Source: Allomuricauda sp. (lineage in GTDB: Bacteria; Bacteroidota; Bacteroidia; Flavobacteriales; Flavobacteriaceae). Taken from it: DNA of 64,000 nt. Of this stretch, positions 57,980-64,000 are shown piece by piece; position 1 is the first letter of the stretch, and each line of letters begins with the position of its first letter. The position numbers and the translations under genes were made by a program. A model generated the notes under the pieces. That model was not told where the DNA came from and ran no database searches. It worked only from the letters and a program-made list of their open reading frames with translations. Where the stretch lies: positions 1 through 64,000 of the forward strand of contig NZ_PABT01000052.1 of the NCBI RefSeq assembly GCF_002699205.1. The letters run 5' to 3'.

Positions 57980-57987
57980 TAAAGATA
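57980..57987 (-). promoter_or_regulatory. -7 element of the small RNA candidate
   Basis: TATCTTTA followed by CACCC on the minus strand resembles the Bacteroidota -7 consensus (TAnnTTTG). Confidence 0.45.
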
Positions 57988-57991
57988 CATC

Positions 57992-58013
57992 ACACTTTTG
58001 TAGGAAAAAGTGT
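57992..58013. promoter_or_regulatory. Dyad at the -33 region of the small RNA candidate
   Basis: ACACTTTT-N6-AAAAGTGT is a perfect 8-bp inverted repeat that would cover the -17 to -38 region of the RNA promoter. It may be an operator; on the plus strand it is followed by T5, so a weak terminator is the alternative. Confidence 0.3.
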
Positions 58014-58113
58014 TTTTAACGGACTTTAACTAAACCCCTGTTATTTTAATCATTTTTACTGATTTTTTTGACAAATTATTAAGATAATCGGCCGTTTTGA
58101 TAAAGGGATATCA

Positions 58114-60384
58114 TCAAAACCAATACCCAACACTCACGAAAAAATTACCGTCATCTATCTCTGGCGACCAGGAATAGTACAATTGAATCGGTCCCAAGAA
58201 AGACTCAAAGCCATAACCCACACCATAACCCGAAAAAGTTGGTGCCTCAAACCAAGTTCCCGTTCGAAAAAGGTCATCGGCAACATTGGCATAATTGACA
58301 GAAAAAAGTAAATGATGCTTTGGTGCCATACGATAATCCAAATTTCCATAACCTTTTACATAACTGTTGCCGGGAATGCTCAGAAAATCATATCCAAAAA
58401 AAGGCACAAAATTATTCGCAAAGTTGTTTCCAAAACCCCCGAGAATAAAATCAAAGGAGGTTACTTTTGAAGTCCCCAATTTTGCCCCCCCTTCGGTCTC
58501 AAGGTTTAGACTTAGATTATGGAACAAGGAAAATACCCCTCCCAGTTTGGCCCTCGCAACGGCAAATTCAGAGAAGTTTTCGTTATAATCTGATGAAAAA
58601 GCGTAAAAATGGATATCACCATCAAACAGTAATCCCTTGGTCGGAAAGTATTTATCGTCATAGGTGTCCAATTTGATTTGGGAAAAAGCGCTGAAATAGT
58701 TCGAGTTCTCAAAAGTGGTCCTTTGGTTTGAGACAGAAGACCCAATTTCAGCATCCTCCTCAATTTGGCTCAATGTCCTCGTACTATAGTTCAAGTATTT
58801 ATGCTCTGCCCCAACAGTGAACGCAAACTCTTCTTGAAGAACGGTTTGCAGGTATATTTGATTGGTAAGGTCCGTTACATCAATATTAATTCTTTGGATA
58901 TTGGGGTCGTTAGCCACATCAAAATTGTCCCTGATCAAGGAAAAATCAGCATCAGCATCAAAATTGGACAACTTAGAATTTATGCCAAAACTCCAGTAAT
59001 AGCCCTTATCCATGTAATATTGCATGTTGTACCTAATATGGTCTCCAAGTATAAAATCGAAGGAGGCCACATCGTCCTTCATTAAAAAATTTTTTCTGGT
59101 GAGGTTGATAAGGGCAGCACTTTTGTACAGATCATCGTAGTGGGCGGACATTTTAATGTACATCTTGGTCTGTTTTTCCTTGAGCTTTAAAACCAAATCC
59201 GTTCCCAGGCCATTGGATACAAGATCGTATCTGATCGCTCTAAAGTTTCCTGTGGCAGAAAGATTGTTTATGCCTTGTCTTAAATCTTCAAAAGAGATTT
59301 TTTCCGCTAGGTTGAACCTTAATTTACCTTTGATATAGCCTCTTGTATATCTGTCGTTTCCCTTAATAATCAATCGATTGACAATTAGACTGTCCACCGT
59401 TTTGATACTGCCGTTTTGATTCGCCCCGCCATTTTGAGCTTGGGCTATCTGAATCAACTCGTCCATTTTGTCCTTTGCAGATGCTTCACCGATTTCCACG
59501 ATTTCGCTTCCTTTTTCAAAATCGATCACGGAAAAATTCTCAATATCCGGCCGTATATAAATATCCGTTTTCTTCGATTTTTCCCTCATATCGTTCACCG
59601 TGCGGTAATTATTGATCTGGAGAAGAATTTCTGTAGCCGATGAAAGTGATTCCCGGGTGGCCAGATCGTGTTGCACATCAACCCCAATAATAATATCCGC
59701 ACCCATGGCTTTTACATGATTGATGGGGTAGTTGTTCACAACACCCCCGTCGATCAAAATTTGACCGTCTATTTCGGCCGGTTCAAACAATGATGGAAAT
59801 GTTCCACTGGCCACAATTGCTTCTGGAAGATACCCTTTATCCAATAAGATTTCCTCTCCCGTTTCCACATTGGTGGCCACACACAAAAATGGTATGGGCA
59901 ATTTGCTGAAATCCTGAACATCTTTTACATGAAAAAGTAACTGCACCAAAAGATTATAGATGTTTTGTCCTCCCGAAATCGCTTGTGGAAACGACACCTT
60001 AAAATCATCGAAGGGCAGTGAAAGCGCATACCGTTCCGAGTCTTCTTTCTCGTAAAATGTTTTAGCGCTTCGCGGGACATTGTCCTGAATCAAATTGGTA
60101 AAATCTATGCTCCTGAAAATGGAGTCCAACTGTTGGGCGGAGTAGCCTGATGCATACAGCGCACCAACTATGGCTCCCATACTTGTGCCCCCGATGTAAT
60201 CAATTTTAACGCCGGCTTCCTCAATGACCTTTAGCACCCCAATATGGGCCAAACCCTTGGCTCCACCACCACTTAGCACAAGGCCTACCTTGGGCGGTTC
60301 GCTGTCGGAAACATTTTGGGCCATGCCCACAGCGCCCAGTAAAGCAATTAAAACTGTTGTAATGATGATGGTCCTTTTTCCCAT
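58114..60384 (-). CDS. Patatin-like phospholipase with POTRA and BamA-type barrel
   Basis: The 756-residue protein has a signal peptide (to about residue 22), a patatin domain with oxyanion loop SGGGAKG (38-44), nucleophile S68 in GGTSMG and D212 in ILIDGGVVNNYP, one POTRA-like domain (~330-405: IKGNDRYTRGYIKGKLRFN), and a 16-strand beta-barrel ending in SVGYWF. This is the PlpD/type Vd autotransporter-like architecture: an outer-membrane-bound lipase. It likely hydrolyses phospholipid or lipid at the cell surface. It starts 3 nt after the uvrC stop. Confidence 0.92.
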   Translation of the reverse strand: MGKRTIIITTVLIALLGAVGMAQNVSDSEPPKVGLVLSGGGAKGLAHIGVLKVIEEAGVKIDYIGGTSMGAIVGALYASGYSAQQLDSIFRSIDFTNLIQDNVPRSAKTFYEKEDSERYALSLPFDDFKVSFPQAISGGQNIYNLLVQLLFHVKDVQDFSKLPIPFLCVATNVETGEEILLDKGYLPEAIVASGTFPSLFEPAEIDGQILIDGGVVNNYPINHVKAMGADIIIGVDVQHDLATRESLSSATEILLQINNYRTVNDMREKSKKTDIYIRPDIENFSVIDFEKGSEIVEIGEASAKDKMDELIQIAQAQNGGANQNGSIKTVDSLIVNRLIIKGNDRYTRGYIKGKLRFNLAEKISFEDLRQGINNLSATGNFRAIRYDLVSNGLGTDLVLKLKEKQTKMYIKMSAHYDDLYKSAALINLTRKNFLMKDDVASFDFILGDHIRYNMQYYMDKGYYWSFGINSKLSNFDADADFSLIRDNFDVANDPNIQRINIDVTDLTNQIYLQTVLQEEFAFTVGAEHKYLNYSTRTLSQIEEDAEIGSSVSNQRTTFENSNYFSAFSQIKLDTYDDKYFPTKGLLFDGDIHFYAFSSDYNENFSEFAVARAKLGGVFSLFHNLSLNLETEGGAKLGTSKVTSFDFILGGFGNNFANNFVPFFGYDFLSIPGNSYVKGYGNLDYRMAPKHHLLFSVNYANVADDLFRTGTWFEAPTFSGYGVGYGFESFLGPIQLYYSWSPEIDDGNFFVSVGYWF

Positions 60385-60387
60385 TGC

Positions 60388-62181
60388 TTACTTATGAAAA
60401 GTATTATAAATTTTTCTTGCCTTGGATGCTCCAACGGATGCGGTTAAATTTTCCAAGGATGCTTCTTTGATTCGCTTTACGGATTTAAACTGTTTTAACA
60501 ACTGTTGTGCAGTTTTTTCTCCAATTCCCTCAATATTGACCAACTCTGAACCAATAGCACCTTTGCTTCTTTTGTTCCTATGATGCGTGATTCCAAACCG
60601 GTGTGCCTCGTTTCTAAGCTGTTGGATTATTTTTAGGGTTTCCGACCTTTTGTCCAAATAAAGTGGGACGGGGTCGTCCGGAAAATAAATTTCCTCCAAA
60701 CGCTTGGCAATACCAATAATGGCAATTTTTCCCCGAAGTCCCAAAACTTCCAAACTTTTTAACGCAGAGGACAATTGGCCTTTTCCTCCATCTATTACAA
60801 TAAGTTGGGGCAAGGGTTCTTCTTCGCTGAGCAACCTTTTATATCTTCTAAAGACCACTTCTTCCATGCTGGCAAAATCATCTGGGCCCTCTACCGTTTT
60901 TATATTGAAATGGCGATAGTCTTTTTTTGAAGGTTTTCCGTCCTTAAAAACAACACATGCGGCAACGGGATTACTTCCTTGGATATTGGAATTGTCAAAA
61001 CACTCAATATGCCGTGGTTCCACAGAAAGCCGTAAATCCGATTTCATTTGCCCCATTATCCTTTTGGTATGTCGGTCTGGATCGGTAATTTTTATTTGTT
61101 TCAACCTATCCTGCCGATAAAACCTTGCATTGCGCTCCGAGAGGTCCAAAATCCTACGTTTGTCCCCCAACTTGGGAAGGGTTACCTTTAAATCATTGTC
61201 CACCGTGACAGGGAATGGTAGATACACCTCCTTGGATTGGGACTTGAACCGCTGTCTGATTTCGGTTATGGCCAATTGCAATAATTCTTCATCGGTTTCT
61301 TCCAACTTCTTTTTTATCTCCATCGTGTGCGACCTAATGATGGCTCCATGGGAAATTTGTAAAAAGTTCACATAGGCATATGCCTCATCAGAAATAATGG
61401 TGAACACATCCACATTATTGATTTTTGGGTTCACCACCGTGGATTTTACCTGATAATTCTCGAGGATATCAATTTTATCCTTGACGCGCTGGGCTTTTTC
61501 GAATTCCATTTTTTCAGCAAAATCATTCATTTGCTGTTTGAAGGTCCGGATGGAACTTTTCAGGTTTCCTTTGATAATTTGTCTGATTTCCTCAATCTGG
61601 CCATTGTACGCCTTCTCGCTCTGGAGTCCTTCGCAAGGCCCCAAACAATTGCCCAAATGATAATCCAGACATACTTTATATTTTCCGGCTGCTATCTTTT
61701 CTTGCGTGAGATCATAGTTGCAAGTACGCAACGGATATAGGCTCTTCACCAGGTCCAAAAGGGTCCTAACCGTTTTCATACTGGTGTAGGGCCCGAAATA
61801 TTCCGAACCGTCCTTAATAAGTTTTCGTGTGGAGAACACTCGTGGGAAACGTTCATTCTTAATGCATATCCAAGGATAGGACTTATCATCTTTCAGCAGT
61901 ACATTGTACCTTGGCAACAACTTTTTTATCAAATTGTTCTCCAATAAAAGGGCATCGGATTCGGTGGCCACAACAATGTGCTTTATGGAATGTATTTTTT
62001 TTACCAGCACCCTTGTTTTGCCATACTCCTGCTTTTTGTTGAAATAAGAAGAAACCCTTTTTTTTAGGTTCTTGGCCTTCCCGACATAAAGAATCTTGCC
62101 ATCAATATCATAAAATTGATATACCCCGGGACTATTGGGCAGCGCACTCAATTGTACTTTTAACGATACTGGTTTGGACAT
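60388..62181 (-). CDS. uvrC: UvrABC system protein C
   Basis: The 597-residue protein has an N-terminal GIY-YIG nuclease domain (PGVYQFYDIDGKILYVGKA, ~18-36), the CXXXCXXXC-like segment CLDYHLGNCLGPCEG (~168-182), a UVR motif (~205-240: IRTFKQQMNDFAEKMEFEKAQRVKDKI), an RNase H-like second nuclease domain (VIDGGKGQ, with D/D/H residues), and tandem HhH at the C-terminus. It makes both incisions of nucleotide excision repair. A TAAATTTG promoter element lies 38 bp upstream on the minus strand. Confidence 0.98.
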   Translation of the reverse strand: MSKPVSLKVQLSALPNSPGVYQFYDIDGKILYVGKAKNLKKRVSSYFNKKQEYGKTRVLVKKIHSIKHIVVATESDALLLENNLIKKLLPRYNVLLKDDKSYPWICIKNERFPRVFSTRKLIKDGSEYFGPYTSMKTVRTLLDLVKSLYPLRTCNYDLTQEKIAAGKYKVCLDYHLGNCLGPCEGLQSEKAYNGQIEEIRQIIKGNLKSSIRTFKQQMNDFAEKMEFEKAQRVKDKIDILENYQVKSTVVNPKINNVDVFTIISDEAYAYVNFLQISHGAIIRSHTMEIKKKLEETDEELLQLAITEIRQRFKSQSKEVYLPFPVTVDNDLKVTLPKLGDKRRILDLSERNARFYRQDRLKQIKITDPDRHTKRIMGQMKSDLRLSVEPRHIECFDNSNIQGSNPVAACVVFKDGKPSKKDYRHFNIKTVEGPDDFASMEEVVFRRYKRLLSEEEPLPQLIVIDGGKGQLSSALKSLEVLGLRGKIAIIGIAKRLEEIYFPDDPVPLYLDKRSETLKIIQQLRNEAHRFGITHHRNKRSKGAIGSELVNIEGIGEKTAQQLLKQFKSVKRIKEASLENLTASVGASKARKIYNTFHK

Positions 62182-62531
62182 AGAAGTTCTAAAAAAATGA
62201 ACTGTACGGATTTTACAACAAATTTATATTTTAATTGCGGGGTTTCCTGTTAAACTTGATCAATTACCGTTCTGTATTGATATTTGATTGTTTTCAGACC
62301 ACGAAACTTTAATAGAAGACCAAAATCAAAATTTTACTGATTTGGGATGCCATAGGCCTGGATTGGGTTTTTTCCACAAAAAAACTATGGAAAAACCATA
62401 TTCGTGTGACACAAATGCACGCCACTTTGTTAAACAGTTACTAAAATCCATGTATTTCATCGATAAAATGTGCATTTCATAGTAAATTTTTAGATTGTTT
62501 TACTTACATTTAACCATATAAAAACAATCCA
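62182..62531. other. Non-coding interval upstream of uvrC
   Basis: 350 bp between the uvrC start and the small ORF. It holds the uvrC -7 element (62219-62226, minus) and a plus-strand hairpin around 62366-62397 (GGTTTTTTCCA pairing with TGGAAAAACC, one bulge), with an alternative inner hairpin TATGG-AAAAA-CCATA. A 64-codon plus-strand frame at 62288-62482 looks like chance. Nothing else is recognised. Confidence 0.4.
62219..62226 (-). promoter_or_regulatory. -7 element of uvrC promoter
   Basis: TAAATTTG on the minus strand fits TAnnTTTG and ends 37 bp before the uvrC ATG. Confidence 0.5.
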
Positions 62532-62621
62532 ATGGAAAATTATATCATTGTTTTGGGAATGTACTTGATTTTGATGCTTTTCTTCAAAATATTCTTCTCT
62601 GTTGCCACAAAAGGAGAGTAA
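62532..62621 (+). CDS. Putative 29-residue single-pass membrane microprotein
   Basis: ATG at 62532 opens a 29-codon frame MENYIIVLGMYLILMLFFKI..., ending KGE before TAA at 62619. About 22 of the residues form one uninterrupted hydrophobic helix (residues ~4-25) with a charged tail, which suits a small inner-membrane protein of the KdpF/CcoQ size class; no kdp or cytochrome oxidase gene is nearby. A TACATTTA -7-like element is at 62505-62512. It lies 46 nt upstream of the 5-formyl-THF cyclo-ligase gene. It is a low-confidence call because a short AT-rich frame of this type can arise by chance. Confidence 0.35.
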   Translation: MENYIIVLGMYLILMLFFKIFFSVATKGE

Positions 62622-62667
62622 ATATAAATAGTACCCCCAAACGACCCTCTAAATCTTCAACATTAAA

Positions 62668-63231
62668 ATGTTGAAACGTGAACTACGAAAAAAATACAAA
62701 GATCTGAGAGCTGGCATGTCCCATGTTCAAGCTTCGGATTACAGTTTGATTTTGGCAAATAGTTTACTCCAAATCCCTATCTGGGATTTTTTTTATTACC
62801 ACACCTTTTTGAGCATGGAAGACAAAGTTGAAGTGGAAACACTTCCTTTGATCACACTACTGCAGGGAAAGGATAAAAACATTGTGGTTCCGAAGGTTTC
62901 TGGAAAACATTCAATGGAAAACTATTTACTTACCGATAGTATTACCATCAAAAAAAGTTCCTATGGTGTTCCCGAACCTGTGGACGGCATAGAAATACCT
63001 GAAAAAAAAATTGATGTGGTTTTTGTTCCCCTACTGGCTTTTGACACCTTGGGCAACCGGGTTGGGTACGGAAAAGGGTATTATGATGCCTTTTTGAACA
63101 AATGCAGGAAGGAAACCGTAAAAATTGGCCTATCCTTTTTTAGTGCGGAAAAAGAGCCAATAACCGATATCAATGAAAATGACGTGAAATTGGATTTTTG
63201 CGTTACTCCGGAAAAGATTTATGAATTCTGA
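62668..63231 (+). CDS. 5-formyltetrahydrofolate cyclo-ligase
   Basis: The 187-residue protein shows the family signature VPLLAFDTLGNRVGYGKGYYDAFL (~125-148), the N-terminal LKRELRKKYKDLRAGMS and the ATP-binding-basic segment (KRELRKKY). It converts 5-formyl-THF to 5,10-methenyl-THF with ATP, salvaging folate; it works on the same pool as fhs at 33375. The end overlaps the convergent lspA gene by 13 bp. Confidence 0.95.
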   Translation: MLKRELRKKYKDLRAGMSHVQASDYSLILANSLLQIPIWDFFYYHTFLSMEDKVEVETLPLITLLQGKDKNIVVPKVSGKHSMENYLLTDSITIKKSSYGVPEPVDGIEIPEKKIDVVFVPLLAFDTLGNRVGYGKGYYDAFLNKCRKETVKIGLSFFSAEKEPITDINENDVKLDFCVTPEKIYEF

Positions 63232-63872
63232 TCTATATCCGTTTGTTCATGTGCTTCACCCTGCTTTGGAAATGCCTTTTTGTTGAACACAATTAAAATA
63301 CCTACCCCTGTACTTATCGCAGTATCGGCAATATTGAACACAGGCTCGAAAAAACGGAAGCGTTGGCCTCCCCAAGCTGGCACCCATTCAGGCCAAGTAG
63401 TATCCACCAAAGGAAAATAAAGCATATCCACCACCTTACCATGAAACAAGCTCCCGTATGTTTCATCGGCAAATAGTGTGGCAACCTGTCCATTACTGTG
63501 ATCAAAAATAACCCCATAGAAAACAGAGTCAATAATATTCCCCACAGCACCCGCAAATATCAAAGAAACGGCCAATACCAAGGTTTTTGGTGATTGTTTT
63601 TTAATTATGTCCCAAAGCCAATACCCTATTCCGAAAACAGCAAAAATCCTGAAAATGGTCAAAATTAATTTCCCAACGGGTTCCGAGATCGGTAATAGGT
63701 CACTCAATTTAGTCCCCCACGCTGCACCTTCATTTTCAATAAAGAGAATTTTGAACCAACTGAAAACATCATGTGACTCACCTAGTACAAAACTGGTTTT
63801 TATGTAGATTTTACTTATTTGATCTACAAGTAGAATCAAAATGATAATAATAAGGGACTTTTTTAAACTCAT
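63219..63872 (-). CDS. lspA: Lipoprotein signal peptidase (signal peptidase II)
   Basis: The 217-residue protein has four membrane helices, with catalytic aspartates D115 (AGAVGNIIDSVFYG) and D183 (FNIADTAIS). It is longer than the E. coli enzyme because of an insertion of about 50 residues between the two Asp motifs (~121-172), normal for Bacteroidota. It matures the lipoproteins of the cell, including those at 18896, 32755, 38332, 44291 and 54719. A TATTTTTG -7 element lies at 63892-63899 (minus). Confidence 0.96.
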   Translation of the reverse strand: MSLKKSLIIIILILLVDQISKIYIKTSFVLGESHDVFSWFKILFIENEGAAWGTKLSDLLPISEPVGKLILTIFRIFAVFGIGYWLWDIIKKQSPKTLVLAVSLIFAGAVGNIIDSVFYGVIFDHSNGQVATLFADETYGSLFHGKVVDMLYFPLVDTTWPEWVPAWGGQRFRFFEPVFNIADTAISTGVGILIVFNKKAFPKQGEAHEQTDIDQNS

Positions 63873-63891
63873 GCTTTAACTAAAAGGGTTG

Positions 63892-63899
63892 CAAAAATA
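63892..63899 (-). promoter_or_regulatory. -7 element of lspA promoter
   Basis: TATTTTTG followed by CAACCC on the minus strand fits TAnnTTTG; it lies 19 bp before the lspA start and 6 bp past the stop of the gene at the right edge. Confidence 0.55.
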
Positions 63900-63905
63900 T
63901 GGATA

Positions 63906-64000
63906 TTATTTTGTTTTAGTGAGGAAGATATCACCTTCTACCGTCTTCAGGATAAAATGGTTGTATCCAAAGGGAATTATCTCCTTTTCTACATTCCCAT
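63906..64000 (-). CDS. C-terminal end of an unidentified protein (partial)
   Basis: Reading the minus strand in from the right edge gives an open frame of 30 residues, ...EKEIIPFGYNHFILKTVE and GDIFLTKTK, then TAA at 63906. The rest is outside the window. The run of alternating hydrophobic residues suggests a beta-strand C-terminus. Too little is present to name it. Confidence 0.45.
   Translation of the reverse strand, partial: GNVEKEIIPFGYNHFILKTVEGDIFLTKTK

Noticed and set aside
62288-62482. 64-codon plus-strand ORF before the microprotein
   Set aside because: No ribosome-binding site or family resemblance, and composition looks random with mixed hydrophobic and Cys/His residues; probably chance.

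Overview
The window looks like a stretch of chromosome from a marine or soil flavobacterium (Bacteroidota, Flavobacteriaceae; the Muricauda/Allomuricauda/Maribacter neighbourhood is my guess). The reasons are the AT-rich composition, five TonB-dependent receptors (three with an N-terminal carboxypeptidase-regulatory-like domain), the families DUF4270, DUF5689 and DUF2007, the panC-panD-flippase-esterase-radA gene order, lipoproteins with short lipoboxes, and promoter elements of the Bacteroidota type (TAnnTTTG, often TATCTTTG/TAAATTTG). Almost all of it is ordinary core genome. I see no prophage, integrase, transposase, CRISPR array, tRNA or rRNA.

Layout. 1-6.0 kb: 3' part of a six-hairpin glycosidase, recX, a JmjC-like cupin, and a BtuB-like TonB receptor divergent from a MocR regulator whose PLP lysine is missing. 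6.1-11.7 kb: GT-C glycosyltransferase, DUF2007, M61 peptidase, a DUF2975/XRE pair behind a large inverted repeat, and an unknown exported protein. 11.9-21.5 kb (minus strand): atpDC, a large TonB receptor, glmS, a DUF4270 lipoprotein and a glycogen-synthase-like protein. 21.6-28.3 kb: panC, panD, flippase, pseudo-esterase and radA on plus, then an aldo/keto reductase and exonuclease III on minus. 28.5-33.3 kb: isochorismatase-TonB receptor-GyrI-like unit, sdpR-sdpI unit, DUF3124. 33.4-41.2 kb: fhs, glycyl-tRNA synthetase, a coiled-coil membrane protein, comF, an Ig-like lipoprotein, omega-amidase, ankyrin protein. 41.3-52.9 kb: katG, SYLF protein, then a probable nutrient-uptake block (DUF5689/lamin-tail lipoprotein, TonB receptor, exported endonuclease/phosphatase, small membrane protein, another TonB receptor). 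53.1-57.8 kb: a tight minus-strand operon DUF3108-tryptophan dioxygenase-M23 peptidase-pgi. 57.9-64 kb: a candidate structured small RNA, a patatin/beta-barrel protein, uvrC, a 29-codon membrane ORF, 5-formyl-THF cyclo-ligase, lspA, and the tail of one more gene.

Metabolically the window links cell-wall precursor supply (glmS, pgi), pantothenate, one-carbon/folate chemistry (fhs, cyclo-ligase), DNA repair (recX, radA, xth, uvrC) and outer-membrane import. The least explained items are: (i) a ~100-nt minus-strand RNA candidate at 57875-57977 with two adjacent perfect hairpins, a perfect-palindrome terminator and a matching promoter; (ii) a paired-dyad operator in front of the DUF2975/XRE operon; (iii) three enzymes with altered key residues (MocR Lys to Gln, esterase Ser to Asp, M23 HxH to HxC); (iv) a 29-residue membrane microprotein; (v) several perfect palindromes and REP-like hairpins between genes. 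I did not find a convincing new defence or mobile system.
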